Shown piece after piece: positions 35,874-44,398 of a DNA stretch of 64,000 nt. The position numbers and the translations under genes are program-made. Source of the DNA: Brachybacterium equifaecis (GTDB taxonomy: Bacteria > Actinomycetota > Actinomycetes > Actinomycetales > Dermabacteraceae). The stretch covers positions 206,421-270,420 of the forward strand of contig NZ_JAKNCJ010000003.1 in NCBI RefSeq assembly GCF_023509525.1, read 5' to 3'. The notes beneath the pieces are model-generated. The model ran no database searches, had not been told where the DNA came from, and was given only the letters and a program-made list of their open reading frames with translations. The first letter of the stretch is position 1. The number at the start of each line of letters is the position of its first letter.

Positions 35874-38462
35874 ATGGCGACATCCCCCGCCTCCACCGCC
35901 CCTTCCGCTCGGACCGGATCGCAGGAGCAGGTCGTGCCGACCTCGACCTACCGCCTGCAGCTGCACGCCGGCTTCACCGCCGATGACGCCGCGGCCGCTG
36001 TCCCGTATCTCGCGAAGCTCGGGGCCGGCCACATCTTCTGCTCCCCCGTGCTCCAGGCGGCTCCCGGCTCCACGCACGGCTACGACGTCGTGGACCACAC
36101 GCTGATCAGCGCGGACATCGGCGGGGAGGCGGCGCTGCGGCGCCTGGCCGATGCCGCGCACGCGCACGGCATGGGCCTGATCGTGGACGTCGTGCCCAAT
36201 CACATGGCGATCCCCACGCCGATCTGGCACAACCGCGCCCTGTGGTCGGTCCTGGAGGACGGCCCGGAATCGCCGTACGCCGACTGGTTCGATCTGGACA
36301 CCTCCCGCGAGCGCGGGATCCTCGTGCCGGTGCTGGGCCGTCCGATCGGCGAGGTGCTGGCCGCCGGCGACATCACGCTCGACGAGGTCGAGATCCCCGC
36401 GCGCGAGGGCGAGCACCCGATCCCCGCGCGCACCCAGAAGGTGGTGCGGTACTTCGACCACGTGCTGCCGATCGCCGCGGGCACCGAGCACCTGGGGCTC
36501 GTGGACTTGCTGGACCGCCAGTGGTGGCGCCTTGCCTACTGGAAGGTCGCCGACGACGAGCTGAACTACCGGCGCTTCTTCGACGTGGACACCCTCGCCG
36601 CCGTGCGCGTCGAGGACCCGGAGGTGTTCGCGGCGACGCACGAGCTGCTGCTGCGCCTGCAGGCCGATGGCGTGATCGACGGCTACCGCATCGACCACCC
36701 GGACGGCCTCGCCGATCCCCGCGGCTACCTGCGCGATCTCGACGCCGCCTCCGGCGGGGCGTGGACCGTGGTCGAGAAGATCCTCGAGGGCGAGGAGGAG
36801 CTGCCGGGCGACTTCCCCTGCGCAGGCACCACCGGCTACGACGCGCTCTGGCGGATCGGCGGGCTCTTCCAGGACGCGCGCGGCGCGCTGGGGCTCACCC
36901 ACCTGTGGCAGCAGACCACCGGGGACCTGCGCCCCTTCGAGGAGATCGCGGCGGATGCGACCGCGGAGATCATCTCCACGAGCCTGTGGACCGAGACCGA
37001 GCGCCTCACGAACATCCTGCACCGCATCTGCGCCGAGGACATCCGCCTGCGCGATGCGACCCGCCGCAATATCCAGCGCGCGATCGTCGCGCTGCTGAGC
37101 TCGATGGACCGCTATCGCGCCTACATCGTGCCCGGCGAGAAGGCCCCCGGAGACCAGAAGGCCGTCATCGAGCACGCCGCCGAGCGCGCCCGGCGCATGC
37201 TGGGCGCCGACGAGGACGCGCTCGCGACCCTGACCACGATCGTCGCTCTCGCCTGCGGCGAGGAGGTCGGCAGCGCGGGCCGCACGAACACCGCTGACCG
37301 CGCGGAGTTCATGGTGCGCTTCGCCCAGACCTGCGGCCCCGTGCACGCGAAGGCCCTCGAGGACACCGCGTTCTACCGCTTCAACCGCTTCATCGCGGTC
37401 AACGAGGTGGGGGCGAATCCGGATCTGATCGGGGTGGAGCCCGATGATCTGCACGAGCACTGCCACCGCATGGTGCGCACCTTCCCCGATGCGATGACGA
37501 CGCTCTCCACTCATGACACCAAGCGCAGCGAGGACGTGCGCGCGCGTCTCGTGCCGCTGACCGAGGCGCCTGAGGAGTGGAGCGCGGTGGTCGAGGAGCT
37601 GCGCGCGGCGACGATCGAGCACCGGGGCGTGCTCGTGGACGGCGCGATGGAGCTGCTGCTCTGGCAGATCCTCGCCGGCACCTGGGATCTTCCTGGCGCG
37701 CAGAGCCCGCGCATCACGGCCGAGCGCCTGGACGGCTACCTCACCAAGGCCATGCGCGAAGCCAAGGCGCACACCACCTGGACGGACCCGGTGGAGGAGT
37801 ACGAGGAGGCCGTTCTCGGCCTCGGCCGGGCGGCGCTGGAGAGCGGGGAGGTCGCGCGGATCCTAGGCGCCTGGACGAAGCGCACTCTGGCCGCGCAGCG
37901 CGCCGCGATCCTCGGGCAGAAGCTCATCCAGTTGACGATCCCGGGCGTGCCCGACGTCTACCAGGGCAACGAGACCACGGACTTCTCGCTGGTCGATCCC
38001 GACAACCGCCGCGCCGTGGACCATGCGGCGCACGAGAAGCAGCTGGACCGCCTGCTCGCGGGCGCGAAGCCCGACGGCATCGGCGAGGAGAAGCTGTGGC
38101 TGACCCACCACGCCCTCACGCTGCGCAGGGAGCGCCCGGAGCTGTTCTCCGGTCGCGAGGCCGCCTACCTTCCCGTCGCGACGACGACCGGCCACGCCGT
38201 CGCCTTCGGCCGCGGCACTTCGCGCGCGCTCGATGCGACCGCCGGGGAGTCCGGCACGCAGGCAGAGCTCATCACGGTCGCCACCCGCCTGCTGCTGGGC
38301 CTCAACCAGCGCGGCGGCTGGAGCGAGGCCGCGGTGGTCCTGCCGGACGGCAGCTGGCGCGACCAGCTCTCGGGCCGCACCTTCGAAGGGGGCCTCGTGC
38401 GCCTTGCGGACCTGCTGGAGACCTGGCCCGTGGCGCTGCTCGTGCGGGAGGCCTCGGCATGA
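35874..38462 (+). CDS. treY: Maltooligosyl trehalose synthase
   Basis: TreY isomerises the reducing-end glucose of maltooligosaccharides from an alpha-1,4 to an alpha-1,1 link. The 862-residue GH13 protein begins with the family motif STYRLQLHAGFT (about 23-34) and has VDVVPNH, the nucleophile in GYRIDHPDGL, and the acid in VVEKILEGEE. The long insertion typical of TreY is present. GAAGGAA lies 6 nt before the ATG. Its stop overlaps the treZ start by 4 nt, so the two enzymes of the pathway are translated together. Confidence 0.96.
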   Translation: MATSPASTAPSARTGSQEQVVPTSTYRLQLHAGFTADDAAAAVPYLAKLGAGHIFCSPVLQAAPGSTHGYDVVDHTLISADIGGEAALRRLADAAHAHGMGLIVDVVPNHMAIPTPIWHNRALWSVLEDGPESPYADWFDLDTSRERGILVPVLGRPIGEVLAAGDITLDEVEIPAREGEHPIPARTQKVVRYFDHVLPIAAGTEHLGLVDLLDRQWWRLAYWKVADDELNYRRFFDVDTLAAVRVEDPEVFAATHELLLRLQADGVIDGYRIDHPDGLADPRGYLRDLDAASGGAWTVVEKILEGEEELPGDFPCAGTTGYDALWRIGGLFQDARGALGLTHLWQQTTGDLRPFEEIAADATAEIISTSLWTETERLTNILHRICAEDIRLRDATRRNIQRAIVALLSSMDRYRAYIVPGEKAPGDQKAVIEHAAERARRMLGADEDALATLTTIVALACGEEVGSAGRTNTADRAEFMVRFAQTCGPVHAKALEDTAFYRFNRFIAVNEVGANPDLIGVEPDDLHEHCHRMVRTFPDAMTTLSTHDTKRSEDVRARLVPLTEAPEEWSAVVEELRAATIEHRGVLVDGAMELLLWQILAGTWDLPGAQSPRITAERLDGYLTKAMREAKAHTTWTDPVEEYEEAVLGLGRAALESGEVARILGAWTKRTLAAQRAAILGQKLIQLTIPGVPDVYQGNETTDFSLVDPDNRRAVDHAAHEKQLDRLLAGAKPDGIGEEKLWLTHHALTLRRERPELFSGREAAYLPVATTTGHAVAFGRGTSRALDATAGESGTQAELITVATRLLLGLNQRGGWSEAAVVLPDGSWRDQLSGRTFEGGLVRLADLLETWPVALLVREASA

Positions 38463-40300
38463 GCGCCGCGACTCCCCTCCCCGATTCCCAGCCGGCGCCT
38501 CGCACCGACTCGCTGACCCAGTCGCGCGACTACTCGCGCTTCGAGGTGTGGGCGCCGCTCGCGCGCACCGCGACGATCCGCATCGACGGCGCCGAGCACG
38601 AGATGACTCCGGAGGCAGGGGGATGGTTCACCCTGCCCGGGATCGCCGCCCGCCCCGGCCAGCGCTACGCCTACCGCCTGGACGCCGCGGAGCAGTGGGT
38701 CCCCGATCCCCGCTCCCTCTCCCAGCCGGACGGCGTCCACGCCGACAGCGAGGTCGTGGACCCGTCGGCGCTCCCCCGCACCCCCTGGGCGGGCAAGGAC
38801 ATCCGCGGCGGCGTCATCTACGAGATGCACGTCGGCACCTTCACCCCGGGGCCGGGCGGCTCAGGCGGCACCTTCGATTCCGCGATCGAGCGCCTGGACC
38901 ACCTGGCGGATCTCGGCGTGGATGCCATCGAGGTGATGCCGGTGGCATCCTTCCCCGGCGACCGGGGCTGGGGCTACGACGGCGTCGGCCTCTACTCCAC
39001 GCAGTGCTCCTACGGCGGCCCCGCGGCATTCGCGCGCTTCATCGACGCCGCGCATGAGCGCGGGATCGCGGTGCTGCTGGACGTCGTCTACAACCACCTG
39101 GGCCCCGCCGGCAACTATCTGGGGATGTTCGGCCCCTATTTCACCGGCGCCCATCACACGCCGTGGGGCGCGGCGGTGAACCTCGATCAGCCCGGCTCCG
39201 AGGAGGTGCGCGCCTTCATCCTCGGCAATGCCCGGCAGTGGCTGGTGGACTTCGGTCTGGATGGGCTGCGCCTGGATGCCGTGCACGAGCTTCAGGATGA
39301 CTCGAGCCGGCACATCCTCGCCGAGCTCTCGGACGCCGTGCGCGCCTGGGAGGGTGAGACCGGGCGGCCGCTCGTGCTCATCGCCGAGTCCGACCGCAAC
39401 GATCCCCGCACCGTGACGCCGACCGCCGAGGGCGGGCTCGGCATGGACATGCAGTGGGCCGACGACATCCACCACGCGGTGCATGCCTGGATCAGCGGGG
39501 AGCGGCAGGGCTATTACGTGGACTTCGGCTCCACGGAGGTCCTCCAGCGCACCCTGACCGGCATGTTCGAGCACGCGGGCACCTTCTCCACCTTCCGCGG
39601 CACTCCCTGGGGCGTGCAGGTCGATCCTGCGTCTCAGCACTACGACGCCCACTCGTTCGTCGCCTTCTTCGAGGACCACGACCAGGTCGGCAACCGCGCG
39701 ATCGGGGATCGCGTCCACCAGCTCATCTCGCCCGAGGAGCACGCCGCGGCCGCGGCGCTGATCCTGCTGGGCGCCGCGACCCCCATGCTCTTCCAGGGCG
39801 AGGAGTGGGCGACGGCAGTGCCGTTCGCGTTCTTCACCTCCCATGACACGGAGCTCGGGCCGCTCGTCTCCAAGGGCCGCATCGAGGAGTTCGCCGCGAT
39901 GGGCTGGGACAGCGCGGAGGTGCCAGATCCGCAGGAGCTCTCCACCTTCACCAGCTCCTTCCTGGACTGGGAGAAGGTCGAGACGCCGGCCAGCGCCCGC
40001 ATGCTCGACTGGTACCGCACCCTGATCGCTCTGCGCCGCTCCGAGCCCGATCTGATGGATCCCGATCTCTCGCGCATCAGCGTGGAGATCCTCGAGCACG
40101 ACGGGATCGTGCTGCGCCGCGGGCAGGTCGCGGCGCTGGTCTCGGATGCGGATCACGAGGTGCGAGCGAATGTGCCGCATACCGAGGTGCTCGCCGCTTT
40201 CGGCAGTCCTGCGGATGAAGAGCGGATCGCGGCGGGGACGGACGGCGAGGAGCTGGCGCTCAGCGGCCCCGGAGTGATCGTGGTGCGCGGCCGGGCCTGA
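38459..40300 (+). CDS. treZ: Malto-oligosyltrehalose trehalohydrolase
   Basis: TreZ releases free trehalose from the TreY product. The 613-residue GH13 protein has an N-terminal CBM48-like domain (about 18-95) and the barrel with LLDVVYNHLGPAGNY, nucleophile LRLDAVH, acid LIAESD, and FEDHDQVGNR, the last typical of TreZ. Trehalose is a stress protectant and carbon store in actinobacteria. The ATG overlaps the treY stop by 4 nt. Confidence 0.96.
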   Translation: MSAATPLPDSQPAPRTDSLTQSRDYSRFEVWAPLARTATIRIDGAEHEMTPEAGGWFTLPGIAARPGQRYAYRLDAAEQWVPDPRSLSQPDGVHADSEVVDPSALPRTPWAGKDIRGGVIYEMHVGTFTPGPGGSGGTFDSAIERLDHLADLGVDAIEVMPVASFPGDRGWGYDGVGLYSTQCSYGGPAAFARFIDAAHERGIAVLLDVVYNHLGPAGNYLGMFGPYFTGAHHTPWGAAVNLDQPGSEEVRAFILGNARQWLVDFGLDGLRLDAVHELQDDSSRHILAELSDAVRAWEGETGRPLVLIAESDRNDPRTVTPTAEGGLGMDMQWADDIHHAVHAWISGERQGYYVDFGSTEVLQRTLTGMFEHAGTFSTFRGTPWGVQVDPASQHYDAHSFVAFFEDHDQVGNRAIGDRVHQLISPEEHAAAAALILLGAATPMLFQGEEWATAVPFAFFTSHDTELGPLVSKGRIEEFAAMGWDSAEVPDPQELSTFTSSFLDWEKVETPASARMLDWYRTLIALRRSEPDLMDPDLSRISVEILEHDGIVLRRGQVAALVSDADHEVRANVPHTEVLAAFGSPADEERIAAGTDGEELALSGPGVIVVRGRA

Positions 40301-40319
40301 GCCCCGGCGCAAGGACTGG

Positions 40320-40357
40320 GCAGACCTCAGCTGGCGTCGCTGCCCGCTGCGGTCTGC
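40320..40357 (+). terminator. Possible terminator after treZ
   Basis: A 7-bp outer stem (40320-40326 with 40351-40357) encloses further partial pairing, starting 20 nt after the treZ stop. It is weaker than the other hairpins here. Confidence 0.35.
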
Positions 40358-40378
40358 TGACGGACGTTCCTCAGCTTC

Positions 40379-40555
40379 TCAGCCGCGCTCGCGGAACTGG
40401 GGCGGCACGTACTGCTCCTCGAGCGGGATCTCTCGCCCGGTCTCCGTCTCCACGATGCGGATGCCGAGCTCGTCGCGCACCACCTGGAGGTCGGATTCGA
40501 CGGGGAGATCCCAGATGCCGATCAGCGCCGGCTCGATGGCGCACAGCTCGTTGAA
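40379..40555 (-). pseudogene. 3-prime remnant of a truncated gene
   Basis: On the minus strand an open frame of 58 codons ends at TGA (40379-40381) and shows normal high-GC third-position bias. It encodes a sensible C-terminal segment including IEPALIGIWDLPVES and ends VPPQFRERG. It has no start: an in-frame TAA lies at 40556-40558, exactly where composition shifts to AT-richer sequence. It looks like the tail of a gene whose front was removed by an insertion or deletion. I do not recognise the family. Confidence 0.55.
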
Positions 40556-40558
40556 TTA

Positions 40559-40725
40559 CACGATCTGTCAGAAAGGGCTACGACGGAATCGATCCACCAG
40601 CGGCCCGAACCGCCCCCTCCGCACATTCGCACTCGCCCTGCCGCTCTCGGACAGAGCTCACGACGCCTTGTCGCCGTCCTCCGGTTTCGGAGTGCACGGT
40701 TGCGAAGCCAGCCCCGGAGAGCGGG
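40559..40725. other. Non-coding stretch at the left edge of the putative insert
   Basis: No supported gene, RNA or hairpin is seen. It is somewhat poorer in GC than the flanks and precedes a strong promoter. Confidence 0.4.
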
Positions 40726-40754
40726 TTGACACGTGGAGCACTGCCCCCTAGATT
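40726..40754 (+). promoter_or_regulatory. Near-consensus sigma-70 type promoter
   Basis: A perfect TTGACA (40726-40731), a 17-nt spacer, then TAGATT (40749-40754). This is the best promoter match in the window. It predicts a start near 40761 and a 60-nt leader for the secreted protein gene. Confidence 0.75.
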
Positions 40755-40819
40755 TTCCTCACAACGATCTGGGTTTTCTCACCGGTCGACCACGACTCCC
40801 TTCACGCGAGGAATCCTCC

Positions 40820-41245
40820 ATGCGCTTTGCTCTACCCCATCCCGCTCACCTCAGGCGCACATTCTCAACAGTCGTGGTGGCGGTAGCACTCGCAATCCCT
40901 GCCGTGACCGCCCTCCAACGAGACGACCAAGCCTTTTCCGCCGTCAACACCTGTAGCTTTGCCGCACCCGCCCCTACCCATGACGGAACCTTGCCGTTAT
41001 CGGCCTGCGGCGGGATCCCGAACCGACTCATGAAGAGTTCCGGAAGAGTAAACCTCGATGCCTTTCCCGTGAAGACCACGAACGGCTACCGCGAGTCGCG
41101 GGGCCAAGCATGGTCTATCGTGAAGGACACAGCGGGACACGGCGGTCGCGCAGGTAACGGCGGTCGCGCATGGAAGTTGCTGGACTCGAGAGGCAATCGT
41201 GTTGGATCCCTGTATTCAGACGGCCGCATTGCAGAGATCAGCTGA
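40820..41245 (+). CDS. Small secreted protein with a toxin-like C-terminal domain
   Basis: The 141-residue protein has a classical signal peptide (basic 9-13, hydrophobic 16-31) and probable cleavage near residue 32. Two cysteines, 45 and 63, may form a disulfide. The last 55 residues (87-141) match the pattern I recall for the Ntox21-type polymorphic toxin C-terminus: Gly-Tyr..Ser-x-Gly-Gln, then GHGG, AWK (117-119) and a closing RVGSLY...GRI. A GAGGAA site precedes the ATG. The core is interrupted by an 18-bp tandem duplication. It overlaps the next gene by 1 nt. The toxin assignment is an inference from motif memory only. Confidence 0.7.
   Translation: MRFALPHPAHLRRTFSTVVVAVALAIPAVTALQRDDQAFSAVNTCSFAAPAPTHDGTLPLSACGGIPNRLMKSSGRVNLDAFPVKTTNGYRESRGQAWSIVKDTAGHGGRAGNGGRAWKLLDSRGNRVGSLYSDGRIAEIS
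41135..41170 (+). repeat. 18-bp tandem duplication inside the toxin-like domain
   Basis: Units 41135-41152 and 41153-41170 are 15/18 identical and encode GHGGRA then GNGGRA. Removing one unit restores a continuous GHGGRAWK motif. Confidence 0.8.
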
Positions 41246-42096
41246 TGAATCTGAATTGGAAAGAACTGCTGGCCGTCGAGTATTGTTCGACATGGGGTGC
41301 CATCGCCTGGGAGGCGTGGCCGCACGCCGACACGCACAGCCTCTCCACCGGCGCGGGGCTTATCGCGTTGCGCGGACCAGATGGGACCATCGCCATTCAC
41401 CGCCGCTGGTTCAGCGGCGGCATCCTGCGAACCTGGCCGCAGTCGTTGCGCAGCGACATCGGGATCTTGATCGAGGAAGCCGGAGCAGTGCCTCAGGACA
41501 GCGCGATCGCAGAGTGTCGAGTTCGAGTCGAGCGGCGCCAACCCAATGACAGCGAGGCGCTGCTCGGCGTCGCGGAAATTCCGATCCAGCGACGAGCATC
41601 CGAGGCAGAGGGAATCCGTTGGATTGTCACCCCGACGGAAGGGCCCGAAGGCGAGTTCGCGCATGCCCTAGGCATTCTCGTCAGCGTTGCAGCAGATCCG
41701 GATGCGCGTGGTGCGCGACTGGTTGAGGGCGAAGTCGTACGCCTATCGACGCCCGACCTCGCGCACCCCATGCTGTGGCCGTCAGACGAGCAACCAGTCG
41801 TCGGCATGGGCTCCTTGCATGCGCTCGCCGAGGGCCGCCTGCTGCGACTGCTCGAGGGTGAGCCGCTGTGGGACGCGGAAGGTGATGAAGTCCGGGCTGA
41901 ACGGTACTGGGTACATGACCCACAGGCTCCGTACGGCGCACCAGGTACGGTCCTGCGCACGCAGGAGGATGTGCTCTGGTGGCGGGCAGGCATGCAGCCT
42001 GAGCTCGATGCGCCCCTCCCCTCGCGCGCTTTGGATCCTGTCGAAACGTTGTTGCGCAGCACTCTCCTGACTTCGGATCCCCGCTCGGGCGCCTGA
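41245..42096 (+). CDS. Unrecognised cytoplasmic protein, possible immunity partner
   Basis: The 283-residue protein has no signal peptide and no membrane helix. It is rich in Trp and acidic residues, with a Trp-rich start (NWKELLAVEY..WGAIAWEAW). I do not recognise a family. Its ATG shares one base with the stop of the secreted protein gene (TGATG), so the two are co-translated. A non-secreted gene directly after a secreted toxin-like gene is the usual place for an immunity gene, which is the only functional hint. Base composition is lower in GC than its neighbours. An unrelated role is fully possible. Confidence 0.7.
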   Translation: MNLNWKELLAVEYCSTWGAIAWEAWPHADTHSLSTGAGLIALRGPDGTIAIHRRWFSGGILRTWPQSLRSDIGILIEEAGAVPQDSAIAECRVRVERRQPNDSEALLGVAEIPIQRRASEAEGIRWIVTPTEGPEGEFAHALGILVSVAADPDARGARLVEGEVVRLSTPDLAHPMLWPSDEQPVVGMGSLHALAEGRLLRLLEGEPLWDAEGDEVRAERYWVHDPQAPYGAPGTVLRTQEDVLWWRAGMQPELDAPLPSRALDPVETLLRSTLLTSDPRSGA

Positions 42097-42492
42097 GCCG
42101 GCGACCCTCCGCAGCGTCGCAGGCAGATGCTGAACTCACGTCCGCGTGAGGGTGGAACAGGTGTCCTAGCGGGCGCTCCCTGGCGCCACGATCGCTACGC
42201 CGATGCGGATCTGCGTCGAGAGCATGTACCCGCTAGCCACGACCCCTCACCCGAACTTGGTTCTAACTGGGTGACGTCGGCAGCGCATTTTATGGCCGGG
42301 AGTTCAGATTTCCCCAGTCCTCTCGCCCGGCCCAGCCCGGCCTTGAAAGCCCCGTGCTCTGCGCTCGCCCTGCGGAGTGACAGACCGAGAGGACGGAGCC
42401 CAACCCGTGCCTCGCGCGAGTGATCGAATTGCGGGGTAGATCCTGCCGGAGAAGCTTCTGGCCACGTCGGGCACGGAAAACGGTGCTCGACT
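42097..42492. other. 396-nt non-coding stretch at the right edge of the putative insert
   Basis: No credible gene, tRNA or strong hairpin is seen. Open frames here are short and lack ribosome binding sites. Composition is mixed, suggesting degraded sequence between the acquired segment and zapE. Confidence 0.45.
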
Positions 42493-43521
42493 CTACGCAT
42501 TGCGTGTGACGAGCGCAGCGCCGTCGCGCGCGAGCGAGGACAGGCGCGAGAGCGAGCGGTAGTACTTCTTGCGGTAGCCGCTGGCGAGCAGCTCGGCGGA
42601 GTACATCTGCGCGGCGTGCTGGCCGCTCGCGAGCACGGGGATCTCGCGGTCGTACAGGCGGTCCACGAGCACCACGAAGCGGAGTCCGTCGTTGTGGTTC
42701 GCGATCTGAGCGAGGTCCTGCAGGTGCACGCTGCTCACCCCGTCGAGCATCGCCCCGTAGCGCGAGGGGTGGACGGTCGCGAGGTGGCGCAGGAGCTCCG
42801 GGAAGCCGTCCAGGGTCGCTCCCGGGGTCGCAGCCGCGTGGGAGGCGACCAGCTCGGGATCCAGCGCGGGCGCCTCCTCCACGGCGTCGCGGCGCCGGTA
42901 GTCGTGCCCGTCGATGCGGAGCACCTCGAAGCGCTCGGACATCGTCTGGATCTCCCGCAGGAAGTCCTGTGCGGCGAAGCGCCCTTCGCCGAGGGCCTCC
43001 GGGAGCGTGTTGGACGTGGCGACGATCGAGACACCCCGGTCCGAGAGCTCGCGGATCAGTCGCGTCATGAGGAGCGTGTCGCCGGGATCGTCGAGCTCGA
43101 ACTCGTCGATGCACAGCAGGATCGCATCGCCGAACAGCTCGATCGCGCGGTTGAAGCCGAGCGCTCCGACCAGGTTCGTGTACTCCACGAACGTGCCGTA
43201 GACGCGGTGGCCCTCCGTGGCGTGGAAGAGGGAGGTGAGGAGGTGGGTCTTGCCCACGCCGAACCCGCCGTCGAGATAGAGGCCTCGCGCAGCAGCGGGC
43301 TTCTTCCGGAACATGCCGCGCAGACCGCCACCGCCTGCCGGCTTCCCGATGCCGCGCGCGAACGCGCCGATCTGCTCCTTGGCCGCCGCCTGCGAGGGGA
43401 ATCGGGGATCGGGGATGTAGTTCTCCAGCCGCGCCTGCGCGAAGCGCGGCGGGGGCACGAGATCCGCCACCAGCCGATCCAGAGGCGGGTTCGGGCGGCG
43501 CGAAGTCAGGGTGTCGGTCAC
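42493..43521 (-). CDS. zapE: AFG1/ZapE family cell-division ATPase
   Basis: The 342-residue AAA-type ATPase is related to E. coli ZapE, which acts at the division ring, and to yeast Afg1. Walker A GGFGVGKT is at 85-92 and Walker B LLCIDEFE at about 134-141. Sensor-like VATSNTLP follows. GTG at 43521 is chosen because a TAGACT hexamer lies 8 nt upstream, the leaderless arrangement; an in-frame GTG nine codons earlier lies upstream of that hexamer. The gene diverges from the reductase gene. Confidence 0.9.
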   Translation of the reverse strand: MTDTLTSRRPNPPLDRLVADLVPPPRFAQARLENYIPDPRFPSQAAAKEQIGAFARGIGKPAGGGGLRGMFRKKPAAARGLYLDGGFGVGKTHLLTSLFHATEGHRVYGTFVEYTNLVGALGFNRAIELFGDAILLCIDEFELDDPGDTLLMTRLIRELSDRGVSIVATSNTLPEALGEGRFAAQDFLREIQTMSERFEVLRIDGHDYRRRDAVEEAPALDPELVASHAAATPGATLDGFPELLRHLATVHPSRYGAMLDGVSSVHLQDLAQIANHNDGLRFVVLVDRLYDREIPVLASGQHAAQMYSAELLASGYRKKYYRSLSRLSSLARDGAALVTRNA

Positions 43522-43529
43522 GGGGCCCC

Positions 43530-43535
43530 AGTCTA
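43530..43535 (-). promoter_or_regulatory. -10 element of a leaderless zapE transcript
   Basis: TAGACT on the minus strand, 8 nt before the GTG at 43521. Confidence 0.45.
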
Positions 43536-43598
43536 GGGGCGGGAGCACCGCGTACGCTGAGGCGCCCTGGCCACCCGCAGCTCCTGGAGGACATCGCC

Positions 43599-44339
43599 GT
43601 GCATCTGATCTGGGACCGCGGGGCGCCCTCCGCCCGCCCCGTGGAGATCGCCCTCGACGACGCCGGCGCCGAGCGCCTCGCAGATCTCTACGCCCCGCCC
43701 GTGGATCGCGTGCACGTGCGCGCGATGCTCAACACCTCGGTCGACGGCGCCATCGCCGGGTCCGACGGCACCAGCGGTTCGCTCCACAACCCGACCGACT
43801 CCTTCGCCTTCGGGGTGCTGCGGGCGCTGACGGACTGCATCATCGTGGGCGCGCAGACCGTGCGCGCGGAGGACTATCGCCGCCCGTCGGGCCGCGCGAG
43901 CCTGCGCACGCCCTCCCGTCGGCCGGGCGGCGCGGCGCGCCCCGAGCTCGTCATCCTCACTCGCACCGGAGATCTCCCCGGCAGCATCGAGCCCGACTGG
44001 CCGACGCTGCTCGCGGTGCCCCCTGGCGAGGAGACTGCTGCCGCCCGGCGCAGCGGCTTCCCGTCCGCGCAGATCATCGCGGCCGAGGGGCCTGCGCAGC
44101 TCATCGCGGCGCTCGCAGCGCGAGGCCACCGCGCCCTGCAGTGCGAGGGGGGTCCCGGCGTGCTCACACAGTTCCTCGCCGCAGGGGCGATCCAGGAGCT
44201 GTGCCTGACGGTCTCGCACGCGGCCGTCGGCGGCCAGGGCCCCCGGCTCACCGGCGGCGAGGATCTCGACGCCGACCTCGCGCTGGAGACACTGATCGTC
44301 AGCGAGCACGCGACCCTCACCCGGTACCGCGTGCGCTGA
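43599..44339 (+). CDS. RibD C-terminal/dihydrofolate reductase-like protein
   Basis: The 246-residue protein has the fold of the reductase half of RibD. Features are MLNTSVDGAIAGSDGTSG (about 43-60), the NADPH-binding VGAQTVRAEDY (about 85-95), and CEGGPGVLTQFLAAGAIQELCLTVS near the C-terminus. It lacks the deaminase domain and stands apart from other riboflavin genes. Actinobacteria have several such stand-alone proteins of unknown substrate. GTG start with TGGAGG 8 nt upstream. Confidence 0.85.
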   Translation: MHLIWDRGAPSARPVEIALDDAGAERLADLYAPPVDRVHVRAMLNTSVDGAIAGSDGTSGSLHNPTDSFAFGVLRALTDCIIVGAQTVRAEDYRRPSGRASLRTPSRRPGGAARPELVILTRTGDLPGSIEPDWPTLLAVPPGEETAAARRSGFPSAQIIAAEGPAQLIAALAARGHRALQCEGGPGVLTQFLAAGAIQELCLTVSHAAVGGQGPRLTGGEDLDADLALETLIVSEHATLTRYRVR

Positions 44340-44398
44340 ACCGGCCGGCGGGCCGGAGGCGTCGACGCCCTCCAGCCGGGGTCCGAGCCCGGAGCGCT

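Noticed and set aside
42127..42423. 98-codon plus-strand frame right of the putative immunity gene
   Set aside because: There is no ribosome binding site, no domain, and mixed codon use; it is treated as degraded non-coding sequence.
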